A stretch of DNA of 64,000 nt, taken from contig JAZQQB010000064.1 in the NCBI GenBank assembly GCA_045628865.1, forward strand, positions 13,013 through 77,012, read 5' to 3'. Origin of the DNA: JAZQQB01 sp045628865 (lineage in GTDB: Bacteria; Bacillota; Clostridia; Lachnospirales; Lachnospiraceae). The position numbers and the translations under genes were made by a program. The notes under the pieces are model-generated. The model ran no database searches. It had not been told where the DNA came from and saw only the letters and a program-made list of their open reading frames with translations. Shown here piece after piece: positions 26,607 through 35,184 of the stretch; within the stretch, counting starts at the first letter, position 1; the number at the start of each line of letters is the position of its first letter.

Positions 26607-28802
26607 TTATATCAGTTCTATTTTTTCTTTTGGCAGATACCGAATCATCATATCTTCCAATTCTTCTGTATTCACAGGCTTCATCAAATAATCAGTAAAT
26701 CCTATTTCTATATACATTTCTTTCGCTCCTGCAATTGCATTCGCAGTTAATGCAATAACCGGCGTATCTTTTGACTTGTTTGCATCCATGGCGCACATTC
26801 GTTCAAAGGTTTCTATACCATCCATTTCCGGCATCATATGATCCATAAAAATAAGATCAAAACATTGTTCCTTTACTAAACGCAAGCAATCAAATCCGTT
26901 ATTCACAGCTGTAATCTGCACCTTGGTTTTCTTTAACAGCCCTTCTAGTACCTTAATATTTACCGTATTATCATCTACGACCAGAACCTGTACCTCTGGT
27001 GCATGGAACTTCTCATGGTATTTTTTCTTTGCCTTCTTCTCACCCTCTTTGACACTGATTCCAGTAAAATCAATTACAACCTGTGGAATCTCCAACGTAA
27101 ATGTAGATCCCTTTTGGTATTCACTTTCAACCGAAATCTCACCATTCATTTTATGGATCAATTTTTGGGTGATTGTTAATCCAAGACCAGTACCTTCAAT
27201 ATTTCGATTCTTTTCTTCATCTATTCTTTGGAAGGATTTAAACAGCTTTTGTAAGTCTTCTTTTTTGATACCCATACCTGTATCCTGCACAGAAAAACGA
27301 AGTAATATCTCCGGTCCATGAATAGAAGGTTCTCTCTTTTCATATTCCACTCGTGCTGTTATTTTTCCTGCCTGTGTATATTTCGCAGCGTTGGTCAGAA
27401 GATTGATCATAGCTTGTTGAATGCGATTGGCATCCCCAAGCAAAATCCTTGGTATACTTGGATCAATGATCATCTCATATGCAATATCTCTTCCCTCTAA
27501 CCTTGGCAATACCATTCTTTCTGCATTTTGCAAAACGTCTTTTAATTCATATTGTTCCTCAACAATCTCTAATTCTCCTGATTCAATCTTAGAAAAATCA
27601 AGAATATCATTAATGATTGACAATAACGTTTTTCCTGCTGTCTGAATATTCTCGGCATATTCGATCACTGTTGGATCCTCAGTTTCTCGAATAATCATTT
27701 CATCCATACCAAGCACTGCATTGATCGGTGTTCTGATTTCATGTGACATATAAGTCAAAAATGTAGATTTAGCTACATTCGCCATTTTCGCCTCATTCAT
27801 CAGTTCATTCATCATCTTTATTTTTTCATATTTCTCAGTGATATCTCTTACTTCGATCAAATATCCCTGTATTTCCTTTTCCTCTTTCTGCAAAAGAGTT
27901 CGATGTACTGCAAAATGCATTCCACCCTCTTCGAACTCCTGTTTCTCAAAATCCAAAAAGTATTCATACCTTTGATCCATTGGTTTATATAAAGAAACAT
28001 AAGGATCAGCCTGCTTTGTTATCTCATTCATATACAGCACATTTTTATTGGCATCCACTACCATAATAGCCTCTACTGAATGATCCAGCACATATTCCTT
28101 TGCATTTTGAGATAAATCAAAGATTTCATATTTCTCCATTCCAATATAAAAAAATATACTAGACAGCATAAAACAAAATGGAACAATATTAAAATTATGC
28201 CTATAAAAAAATGCATTAAAGAAATATCCAATAACAGGGATACACACACCAGCTAACATGATCAGATATTTTTTTTTCTCTATTAACTCTTTGCTTCGAA
28301 AGCTTTCTCGTAAAAGCTCCGCCATCATACTTCCAAAAGAAATAAATGCTATAATCAAATACAAAATGTAACACACACCTGGTTTTGCATTCCAAATCGA
28401 AACATCATTTTCGATAGTTAATTCAAACTCCTTATAATAACTGCCTAAATGCGCTGTTACAAGCACACCTAAAATAATGATTCCATCCAAAATACTAATA
28501 ATGATCTTAACAATCAGATCAACCTTAAAATGACAATACTCCGCAAGAAATTCTGTTACAGCACACAAACAAAAAACCTTGGCAATTGCACAGATTTTTG
28601 CCCCAATTAGAGCAGCGTTGGTATCTGTAGATAAAAAAATGGTAAGGCTCCCAAGTCCATTGACAAAAAGGCATACTATGACAATCAATAAATTGGTCAA
28701 TCCCTTGGATGGTCTTTCCTTCATTGCCCGTGCCAACACAAACAAAGGAACCATGCATGTTATGATATTTAAGATCAGTCCAATCCAATATTGTAATGAC
28801 AT
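26607..28802 (-). CDS. Hybrid sensor histidine kinase, 7-TM sensor, intact
   Basis: 731 residues. Same layout as its neighbour: 7-TM sensor (about 5-225), PAS-like region, HisKA with FLTYMSHEIRTPINAVLGM (phospho-His about 352), a complete HATPase domain (N-box QQAMINLLTNAAKYT, G1 VQDTGMGI, G2 EGTGLGLTI) and a C-terminal receiver (Asp in FDLIFMDHMMPEMDG; DYLMKPVNT). No output regulator or HPt protein is encoded nearby, so the phosphoryl target is unknown. Paralogue of the downstream gene. It has a good promoter and is divergent from the SpoIID-like gene. Confidence 0.93.
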   Translation of the reverse strand: MSLQYWIGLILNIITCMVPLFVLARAMKERPSKGLTNLLIVIVCLFVNGLGSLTIFLSTDTNAALIGAKICAIAKVFCLCAVTEFLAEYCHFKVDLIVKIIISILDGIIILGVLVTAHLGSYYKEFELTIENDVSIWNAKPGVCYILYLIIAFISFGSMMAELLRESFRSKELIEKKKYLIMLAGVCIPVIGYFFNAFFYRHNFNIVPFCFMLSSIFFYIGMEKYEIFDLSQNAKEYVLDHSVEAIMVVDANKNVLYMNEITKQADPYVSLYKPMDQRYEYFLDFEKQEFEEGGMHFAVHRTLLQKEEKEIQGYLIEVRDITEKYEKIKMMNELMNEAKMANVAKSTFLTYMSHEIRTPINAVLGMDEMIIRETEDPTVIEYAENIQTAGKTLLSIINDILDFSKIESGELEIVEEQYELKDVLQNAERMVLPRLEGRDIAYEMIIDPSIPRILLGDANRIQQAMINLLTNAAKYTQAGKITARVEYEKREPSIHGPEILLRFSVQDTGMGIKKEDLQKLFKSFQRIDEEKNRNIEGTGLGLTITQKLIHKMNGEISVESEYQKGSTFTLEIPQVVIDFTGISVKEGEKKAKKKYHEKFHAPEVQVLVVDDNTVNIKVLEGLLKKTKVQITAVNNGFDCLRLVKEQCFDLIFMDHMMPEMDGIETFERMCAMDANKSKDTPVIALTANAIAGAKEMYIEIGFTDYLMKPVNTEELEDMMIRYLPKEKIELI

Positions 28803-28850
28803 AACTGTGCCCTTTCCAAAATTACAATAAATATTTCCACTAGTATGAAT

Positions 28851-28879
28851 ATTTTATCAAATTATCTGATAAGTGTAAA
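28851..28879 (-). promoter_or_regulatory. Promoter of the tandem hybrid kinase operon
   Basis: -35 TTTACA (28874-28879), 17-bp spacer, -10 TAAAAT (28851-28856). Confidence 0.7.
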
Positions 28880-28958
28880 GAATTCTCTGACAATATTCAT
28901 ATTCTCATTTCCGCTTGCATATAAATAAAAAGAAATTCACTTATAAGGATGCACATTT

Positions 28959-30203
28959 ATGGACACATTACAAAACGAAGTCGGAGGATTACAAATTTTT
29001 GCCACCACAAGGCAGGGGTATTTCCCTGTTGAAGGTGCTACTGTCTCCATTGCTCTTTCTGAAGCGCCTTCTACCATATTACAAAGCGGCATTACAAATT
29101 CATCTGGACAGACAAAAATATTTGAGGTTTCTACACCCAATGTTTCACTTAGTTTAGATCCTGACAATACGTTAAAACCCTATACCGATTATACTGTTAC
29201 TATTCAAAAAGAAGGTTTTGAGCCTATTACTATATCCGGTTCTGAAGTATTACCAGGAGAACAATCCATCTTACCTGTTGAAATGATAGAAACTACCTCG
29301 CAGGATGAGAATGAAATCATCAATATTCCTCCTCACACCTTATACGGTGACTATCCACCCAAAATTCCTGAAGCAATGATCAAACCAATAGAGGATACCG
29401 GTGAAATTGTATTAAGCCGTGTTGTAATTCCTGAATACATTGTAGTTCACGATGGAGCTCCTTCAAATTCTTCTGCTAAAAACTACTACGTACCCTATAC
29501 AGATTATATTAAAAATGTTGTTTCTTCCGAAATATATGCAACCTGGCCTGAAAGTGCCATCTACGCTAATACACTTGCAATTATGTCTTTTACCTTAAAC
29601 CGCGTTTATACAGAATGGTATCGAAATCAAGGGTATAACTTTACCATCACCAGTTCTACTGCCTATGATCAGAAATGGATTTATGGAAGAAATATCTACA
29701 AAAACATCGATCAGATTGTAGATTCTATTTTTGCCAATTATTTATCCAAACCAGGACTAATACAACCTCTTTTTGCAGCCTATTGTGATGGCAGTAATGT
29801 AAGCTGTTCCGGTCTCAGTCAATGGGGAAGCAAAACTCTTGCATCCCGTGGATACTCCGCAATCGAAATCATTCGTTACTATTATGGGAACGACGTTTAC
29901 ATCAATTCCTCTGAATATATTTCAGGTATTCCAGCTTCTTACCCTGGATACAATTTAACAACTGGAAGTAGTGGTACAAAAGTCCGCCAACTCCAGCAAC
30001 AGCTCAATCGTATAGCTAGAAATTATCCACTTATTCCGACTATCTCAGTGGATGGAAAATATGGTTCACAGACTGCAAGATCGGTTCGCATATTTCAAAA
30101 TATATTCGGGCTTCCACAAACAGGTATTACCGATTTTGCTACCTGGTATGCAATTTCAAGAATCTACGTTGCAGTTGCAAGACTCTCTGAATTTGCAAGA
30201 TAA
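28959..30203 (+). CDS. SpoIID/amidase-enhancer-like protein with C-terminal peptidoglycan-binding domain
   Basis: 414 residues. No signal peptide or membrane helix. N-terminal prealbumin/Ig-like beta domain (about 10-90: EGATVSIAL, SGITNSSGQTKIFEV, YTVTIQKEGFEPITI). Middle SpoIID-like part (about 145-305: VVSSEIYATWPESAIYANTL, AYDQKWIYGR, YCDGSNVSCSGLSQWGS). C-terminal PG_binding_1 domain (about 330-395: GSSGTKVRQLQQQLNRIA, DGKYGSQTARSVRIFQ). SpoIID-type proteins act on spore or septal peptidoglycan, so a role in spore-envelope assembly or cortex remodelling is plausible. How it would reach the wall without a signal peptide is unclear. RBS AAGGATG. No convincing sporulation promoter was found. 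Confidence 0.85.
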   Translation: MDTLQNEVGGLQIFATTRQGYFPVEGATVSIALSEAPSTILQSGITNSSGQTKIFEVSTPNVSLSLDPDNTLKPYTDYTVTIQKEGFEPITISGSEVLPGEQSILPVEMIETTSQDENEIINIPPHTLYGDYPPKIPEAMIKPIEDTGEIVLSRVVIPEYIVVHDGAPSNSSAKNYYVPYTDYIKNVVSSEIYATWPESAIYANTLAIMSFTLNRVYTEWYRNQGYNFTITSSTAYDQKWIYGRNIYKNIDQIVDSIFANYLSKPGLIQPLFAAYCDGSNVSCSGLSQWGSKTLASRGYSAIEIIRYYYGNDVYINSSEYISGIPASYPGYNLTTGSSGTKVRQLQQQLNRIARNYPLIPTISVDGKYGSQTARSVRIFQNIFGLPQTGITDFATWYAISRIYVAVARLSEFAR

Positions 30204-30213
30204 AACCATTGAT

Positions 30214-30251
30214 CCAGAACAAAGAGTGCGAAGCACTCTTTCTCGCCCGAG
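30214..30251. repeat. Dispersed palindromic repeat, simple copy
   Basis: CCAGAACAAAGAGTGCGAA followed directly by GCACTCTTT and CTCGCCCGAG. The core AAAGAGTGC / GCACTCTTT is a 9-bp hairpin with a 3-nt loop. The same outer parts recur at 63843-63919 with an extra hairpin inserted in the loop. Two copies in one window suggest a genome-wide intergenic repeat. Confidence 0.75.
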
Positions 30252-30302
30252 CGGATGCGCAGCATTATCTTCCTTTCCGCGAGGTGCGATCCATCACGGA
30301 GC

Positions 30303-30349
30303 TTTTTGTTTGATAGGTAAGTTCGGAGAACTTTCCTATCAAACAAAAA
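30303..30349. terminator. Long near-perfect hairpin, terminator-like on both strands
   Basis: Arms TTTTTGTTTGATAGG (30303-30317) and CCTATCAAACAAAAA (30335-30349), one T/T mismatch, then inner arms AAGTTC / GAACTT around a GGA loop: 21 pairs in all. Located between the convergent SpoIID-like and htpG genes. Confidence 0.7.
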
Positions 30350-30388
30350 AGCCATCAAAGCATTCTTTTCGAATGCCCTGATGGCTTC
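30350..30388 (-). terminator. Terminator of htpG
   Basis: Outer stem GCCATCA / TGATGGC and inner stem GCATTC / GAATGC, followed on the minus strand by TTTTTT. Confidence 0.85.
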
Positions 30389-30410
30389 CTGATATCTTTC
30401 TTTTTTAAAA

Positions 30411-32447
30411 TTACTGTGCTAAGATCATCATAATCTTATTCGAACGGGCAACAAATTTTGTCATTGCTTCTGGATCTAATGGAGCATGCTGAAGTAATGC
30501 AAGATCATATAACTGTTCACAGATCAATGTTACATTTTCTCCTTCTTTATGCTCTACCAAATACTCTACTAATTTATTATTGGCATTTAAGATCAATGTC
30601 TGACCTTCTTTACCCATAGGTCCTAAATCCATTCCATTCATCGCATACATTCTCATCATATCCTGCATACGTCTACTTTCTTCTGACAATGTGATCATAG
30701 AAGAAATATCTTTGTTCTTTAACTTTTCTACCTTGATTGCAATGTTATCTTTTTTGATAACTTTTTTGAAAAGCTTTTCAAGCTCTTCAGTCATAGATTT
30801 AATTTCTTCTTCTGTTTTCTTAGAAGTTTTTGCTTTGAAGATATCTGTAATATCCGCATCAATTCTTAAGAATTTGATTCCTTCATTCTTTGCTTCTAAC
30901 TGCTGAATAAATGGTTGGTCAATATCGTGTTTCAAAACTACTGCATCCATCTTTGCTTTCTTGAACATATTGACATACTGGCTCTGCTGTACCGGATCTG
31001 TTACATAATAAATGGTTTTTTCTTTCTTCTCGTCTGTTTCAGCTGCTTCATCAGATACAACTTCAGCTTCTACCTTTTCACCAGTTTCAAGATCTACCGC
31101 ATTACCCTCTTCATCCACATCAATTGGTTTTACTTCTAAACATTCTGGTAATGTAACGTATTTATCATCTAAGTTTTTAAAGAGGATATAATCTGTCATC
31201 TTTTCGCAGAATTTCTCATCCTTTAAGCATCCATATTTTACAAATGGACTGATATCATCCCAATACTTCTCGTATTCCTCTTTTTCAGTCTTGCATAAGC
31301 CTGCAAGTTTATCTGCAATCTTCTTTGTAATATAATCCTGGATTTTCTTTACAAAGCCATCATTCTGCAATGCTGATCGAGATACATTCAGTGGAAGATC
31401 CGGGCAATCGATCACACCCTTTAATAACATCATAAATTCTGGAATTACTTCCTTGATGTTATCTGCAACGAATACCTGATTATTGTATAACTTAATGGTG
31501 CCCTCTGCTGATTCATACTGTAAATTGATCTTAGGGAAGTATAAAATACCCTTTAAGTTAAATGGATAATCCATATTCAAATGAATCCAAAACAATGGTT
31601 CTTTGTAATCATGAAATACTTTACGATAAAACTCAAGATACTGCTCCTTAGTACACTCACTAGGAGTCTTTGTCCATAAAGGCTGTGTGTCATTTAAACT
31701 TTCTGGGCGTTTCTTAATCTTTAATTTCTCTTCTTCGCCTTCTTTTACAGTTTCAATTACTTCATCTGTATCAAGCTTATCCTCAGGTTTAATCGTCTGT
31801 GTCTGTGGTTCCCCATCTGTCTTTGTTAAAAAGATTTCTGTTGGCATGAAAGAACAATACTTTGTAATTACTTCCCTTGCTTCATATTCATTACAGAACT
31901 TCAAACACTCTTCGTTTAAGAATAGAGTAATCTTTGTTCCTGGGGTTTCCCATGTACCCTCTTCCATGGTAAATTCTGTTCCGCCATCGCATTCCCAATG
32001 AACTGGCTTCGCATTTTTCTTGTAAGACAATGTATCGATATGAACCTGATCGGAAACCATAAATGCAGAATAGAATCCCAAACCAAAATGACCAATGATC
32101 TGATCATCATTTGTCTTATCCTTATATTTTGTAATAAAATCTGTTGCACCAGAAAAAGCAATCTGATTGATATACTGATCTACTTCCTCTTCTGTCATAC
32201 CGATACCATTATCGATAATTTCAATTGTTTTCTTGGTTGAATTCACATTCACCTGAATCTTTGGTTTATATCCATCAGGGAGTGTATACTCTCCCATCAT
32301 ATCTAATTTCTTTAACTTTGTGATTGCATCACAACCATTTGAAATCAACTCTCTGTAAAAAATATCGTGATCAGAATATAACCACTTTTTAATGATTGGA
32401 AAAATATTTTCACTATTGATTGATAAACTACCTTGTCTTGTTGCCAT
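30411..32447 (-). CDS. htpG: Molecular chaperone HtpG (Hsp90)
   Basis: 678 residues from the chosen start. ATP-dependent cytosolic chaperone. The N-terminal GHKL ATPase has ELISNGCDAITKL (YRELISN), DNGIGMTEEE, and GHFGLGFYSAFMV; middle and C-terminal dimerisation domains follow. Residues about 440-480 are a Lys/Glu-rich insert. Start: the ATG at 32445-32447 is preceded by AGGGATGTGAAG; an in-frame ATG 11 codons earlier has no RBS and lies close to the -10. A perfect CIRCE element upstream points to HrcA control. Confidence 0.95.
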   Translation of the reverse strand: MATRQGSLSINSENIFPIIKKWLYSDHDIFYRELISNGCDAITKLKKLDMMGEYTLPDGYKPKIQVNVNSTKKTIEIIDNGIGMTEEEVDQYINQIAFSGATDFITKYKDKTNDDQIIGHFGLGFYSAFMVSDQVHIDTLSYKKNAKPVHWECDGGTEFTMEEGTWETPGTKITLFLNEECLKFCNEYEAREVITKYCSFMPTEIFLTKTDGEPQTQTIKPEDKLDTDEVIETVKEGEEEKLKIKKRPESLNDTQPLWTKTPSECTKEQYLEFYRKVFHDYKEPLFWIHLNMDYPFNLKGILYFPKINLQYESAEGTIKLYNNQVFVADNIKEVIPEFMMLLKGVIDCPDLPLNVSRSALQNDGFVKKIQDYITKKIADKLAGLCKTEKEEYEKYWDDISPFVKYGCLKDEKFCEKMTDYILFKNLDDKYVTLPECLEVKPIDVDEEGNAVDLETGEKVEAEVVSDEAAETDEKKEKTIYYVTDPVQQSQYVNMFKKAKMDAVVLKHDIDQPFIQQLEAKNEGIKFLRIDADITDIFKAKTSKKTEEEIKSMTEELEKLFKKVIKKDNIAIKVEKLKNKDISSMITLSEESRRMQDMMRMYAMNGMDLGPMGKEGQTLILNANNKLVEYLVEHKEGENVTLICEQLYDLALLQHAPLDPEAMTKFVARSNKIMMILAQ

Positions 32448-32490
32448 GTCTTCACATCCCTTTCTCTTTTTTATATCCATTCTAAAAAAT

Positions 32491-32519
32491 AGTTTAGTCT
32501 TTCACCAATAAAAAGTCAA
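32491..32519 (-). promoter_or_regulatory. Promoter of htpG
   Basis: -35 TTGACT (32514-32519), 17-bp spacer, -10 TAAACT (32491-32496). CIRCE lies 7 bp upstream of the -35. Confidence 0.7.
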
Positions 32520-32526
32520 TACGAAA

Positions 32527-32553
32527 TTAGCACTCATTTAATATGAGTGCTAA
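32527..32553. promoter_or_regulatory. CIRCE element (HrcA operator)
   Basis: Exact consensus TTAGCACTC-N9-GAGTGCTAA with no mismatch. HrcA, the repressor of class I heat-shock genes, is known to bind this inverted repeat. Its usual targets are groESL and dnaK operons; here it precedes htpG. Confidence 0.95.
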
Positions 32554-32612
32554 TAATTTACCGTTACCCCTGTAAATATAAGGGTTTTGGGGATTATTAA
32601 ATTTTTCTAAAC

Positions 32613-33677
32613 TTACTGAAAATATGAATTGTACACATCAAAAAGAGAAGCAGTTTGCACTTGCTCATCTTCAATAAAGGTTATTTCATCCCAGCTATCG
32701 TGATTAATATACTTAGTTAAACTTAAAACATACTCATCGTAAACCTCATTAAATGCCTCATTCTTTCGCTTTTCCAGAATTTTTTCCTTATTCACATTTG
32801 TTTCATCCTCATCAAAGTTACTCAAACATTTAATGATGTGATATCCGTAATCAGTCTGAACAATTCCACTGACTTCATCAGTATCTAAATTGTATGCTGC
32901 AGTTTCAAAGGTTTCATCCATATCCCCTTTACCGAAGGAATAGATACTCTTGCTGTCTTCGTTGTATTCTTCAACAAGATCATCAAATTCATACCCTTGT
33001 TCCAATAATTCTATGACACACTTCGCCTTTTCATATGCAAGCTTTTTTTCACTCTCCGTATATTCAAGGCGTTCTCCATTTTCATCCAAATAATATGTTT
33101 TGATCAGTATTGTTTCAACCTTAATACTTCTCGCCTCGTCATCACTGATTTCAGGATTTACATCCTGAATGATATAATCGTACACCTTGGTAGCCAATAA
33201 GTACTCACTGTAAATTTCAACAACAGTATCCTTTGTAATTCCCATTTTCTTTACTTCTGTATCATTTAAGCTCTGAAAATATTCTGTTGCTGCTGTTTCT
33301 ATTTTGGCCTTCTCCTCATCAGTTAATACAATCTCATATTCTCTTGCTAGAAGCTGCATACATTTAATCTGAGCCAAACGCGCCAAAGCCACATCTTTCA
33401 CATTATCTTGTAATGATTCATCCTCTAGGGAAGTCTCCCAAATCTGAGCTCCATATACATGTTCATACTGATTCTGCATATTTGTTAAATACAACATCAT
33501 TTCAGGCTTATAGCAGCTTTGATTTTCAATTCGAAAAATTTCATCCTGTGAAAAACCTGTTGTCAAAACATATTTTACATTCTCATCCTTACCAGCCAAT
33601 CCACATCCTGCAATTGGAAGAATCAACGCAGCTGACAGAATAAAAGCCAGTTTTCTATTTACTGATTTGATTCGCAT
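32613..33677 (-). CDS. PrsA/SurA-like foldase lipoprotein
   Basis: 354 residues. Signal peptide with lipobox PIAGC (Cys about 25), so membrane-anchored outside. SurA/PrsA N-terminal helical region (about 40-170), then a parvulin-type peptidyl-prolyl isomerase domain (about 175-285; ETILIKTYY, FDDLVEEYNED, GDMDETFETAAYNL, VQTDYGYHIIKC). It probably helps fold secreted proteins; its position 28 nt after the sortase gene suggests that the clients are the fibre and adhesin proteins of this locus. The aromatic catalytic pattern is less canonical than in PrsA proper. Confidence 0.85.
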   Translation of the reverse strand: MRIKSVNRKLAFILSAALILPIAGCGLAGKDENVKYVLTTGFSQDEIFRIENQSCYKPEMMLYLTNMQNQYEHVYGAQIWETSLEDESLQDNVKDVALARLAQIKCMQLLAREYEIVLTDEEKAKIETAATEYFQSLNDTEVKKMGITKDTVVEIYSEYLLATKVYDYIIQDVNPEISDDEARSIKVETILIKTYYLDENGERLEYTESEKKLAYEKAKCVIELLEQGYEFDDLVEEYNEDSKSIYSFGKGDMDETFETAAYNLDTDEVSGIVQTDYGYHIIKCLSNFDEDETNVNKEKILEKRKNEAFNEVYDEYVLSLTKYINHDSWDEITFIEDEQVQTASLFDVYNSYFQ

Positions 33678-33705
33678 TCCTTATCCTCCCCTGGTATATT
33701 TCATA

Positions 33706-34476
33706 TCAGTCTTTTGTTCGACGAACCTCAATCAACTTACCATGCACAACAAATCTATTCTCTGTATGTGTAGTACAGGTTGATAATGTCACAATCTGAT
33801 CCTCATTATTTACTTCAACCCCTGTGTCATACCAGGAAGCTTCACAAATCGAGCGAATAAACTGCATATATTGTTCATCTGGTGAAAAACCAACTGTATA
33901 AACACTACCATATGCATCCGTATCATGGCAAGAAAATATCTGATATCGATAGATATATTCGTCTGTATATATTGTAAAAAATTCATTTCCATGGTAGAAA
34001 TCTTCTTGTTTGTAATTCTTAAGTTGTCCAAACATAGATCCATTTCTCATATTATGACCATAAATAATAGGATGGTACTCCATAAAATCTCCACTATTTT
34101 CAGAATCCATAAAAATACTTCCTGCAGTAACTGATTCCTTCAAATAATTCGTTCGAATATATTCCTCATTGGAATCTCCATACAAAATCGGATAACTAAT
34201 GTCCAGTTCATCAAAGCGAATCCATCCCACAATATCTGGATTCAAATACTTTAACTGTTCAAAATCAACAGTCACACCATACTGTTGATACCAATCTAGT
34301 TCATCTTTTTCATAGTGTGAATTGACACCATCACCACTATTTACTTTTCTAATCACCAGTTGTTCTAATTTTTCATAAACCTGATTCGCCTGATTTCTTT
34401 TCCAAAGATCTATTCCTATCAACAATACAAGTGCACATATGATTATGATTAGAATTAATCTAATAGCTTTCTTCAT
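33706..34476 (-). CDS. srtB: Class B sortase
   Basis: 256 residues. Membrane transpeptidase that attaches surface proteins or joins pilin subunits. One N-terminal TM helix (4-22). Catalytic His in IIYGHNMRNG (H141), Cys in VTLSTCT (C234), Arg in ENRFVVHGKL (R241), with the class B helix-rich N-terminal half. Neighbours are secreted TasA-like proteins and a fused surface protein carrying an AAKTGD motif before a TM helix, a plausible substrate. It probably forms a unit with the prsA-like gene. Confidence 0.93.
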   Translation of the reverse strand: MKKAIRLILIIIICALVLLIGIDLWKRNQANQVYEKLEQLVIRKVNSGDGVNSHYEKDELDWYQQYGVTVDFEQLKYLNPDIVGWIRFDELDISYPILYGDSNEEYIRTNYLKESVTAGSIFMDSENSGDFMEYHPIIYGHNMRNGSMFGQLKNYKQEDFYHGNEFFTIYTDEYIYRYQIFSCHDTDAYGSVYTVGFSPDEQYMQFIRSICEASWYDTGVEVNNEDQIVTLSTCTTHTENRFVVHGKLIEVRRTKD

Positions 34477-34534
34477 TTTTCACACTTATCCCCATTTTCT
34501 TTCATTCCAATTCATCATACCATATTACGAAAGA

Positions 34535-34562
34535 AAAGAGAAAGCTATTCAACTTTCTCTTT
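34535..34562 (-). terminator. Terminator between the 56-residue gene and srtB
   Basis: 10-bp stem AAAGAGAAAG / CTTTCTCTTT with an 8-nt loop, then TTTTCTTT on the minus strand. It suggests partial or separate transcription of srtB and the prsA-like gene. Confidence 0.6.
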
Positions 34563-34576
34563 CTCACTTCTTCTAT

Positions 34577-34747
34577 CTAGCTGGCAATTGTAGACTCCAT
34601 CAATTTCAATAACTCCATTGTACTTCTAAAATACTCTTTTCGATTACCTTCTACCCATGTAATCATTCCTTGCCACGTATGATTCTCTGTACTCTTAATT
34701 TCTACGTAAAAACTCTGCTCGCCACGTGTACAGGTAAAATTCTCCAT
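34577..34747 (-). CDS. Small protein (56 aa) with WQG/MELL motif
   Basis: 56 residues. Start ATG at 34745-34747 with AAGGAGGAG well placed; stop TAG. It reads as a single module: FYVEIKSTENHTWQGMITW, then RKEYFRSTMELLKLMES. This matches the C-terminal module of the 153-residue protein at 39860-40321 (IEIRVETRRKANWQGTVYA, FCSEMELLRELM), so the two are related. Function unknown; no signal peptide. It sits 33 nt downstream of the sipW-like gene inside the surface locus and may be a small regulator or adaptor. Confidence 0.8.
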   Translation of the reverse strand: MENFTCTRGEQSFYVEIKSTENHTWQGMITWVEGNRKEYFRSTMELLKLMESTIAS

Positions 34748-34780
34748 CTGTGACTCCTCCTTATTTTCCTATCCTTATTA

Positions 34781-35179
34781 CTATTTATGAAAGAATGCGA
34801 TCGGTTTTCCAATAAAAGGAATGTGATACAGCACCTTTCCTACCAAATGATCCTCATCAACAAGAAATGCATCATAATCAATATTCGCATCGCCTTTCGT
34901 AGTAAAAGAATCATCTGAAATACATATTACTCGATGAGTTGTATAAGTCCCATGCCTGTCTTCAAATGTTATGATATCACCAATCTGAACTTCATCCATT
35001 GAACATGGCTTTATACAAATCATATCACCTTGTTTGAACGTTGGTTCCATACTATCTGTCATGACAACAAGATTACTCCATCCAAGAATTGGTGGAAGAA
35101 TCAAGATAACAGCTAATATAACAACCCCCGCAGTCAGTAGTCCAAACAAAGCCCTCTTAACTATCTTTTCTTTATTCAT
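34781..35179 (-). CDS. sipW: Signal peptidase I, SipW (ER) type
   Basis: 132 residues. N-terminal TM helix (about 9-33); catalytic Ser in MTDSMEPTF (S43) and, instead of the Lys of ordinary bacterial enzymes, His in YTTHRVI (H82), the mark of the SipW/ER type; then TKGDANID. SipW enzymes mature TasA/camelysin-type fibre proteins. It lies 5 nt after the TasA-like gene and is co-transcribed with it. A second TM is possible at the C-terminus. Confidence 0.93.
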   Translation of the reverse strand: MNKEKIVKRALFGLLTAGVVILAVILILPPILGWSNLVVMTDSMEPTFKQGDMICIKPCSMDEVQIGDIITFEDRHGTYTTHRVICISDDSFTTKGDANIDYDAFLVDEDHLVGKVLYHIPFIGKPIAFFHK

Positions 35180-35184
35180 AGTTG

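Noticed and set aside
28880..28958. Sporulation sigma-factor promoter for the SpoIID-like gene
   Set aside because: GCATATAAAT partly resembles a sigma-E/K -10, but the key positions and a -35 do not fit.
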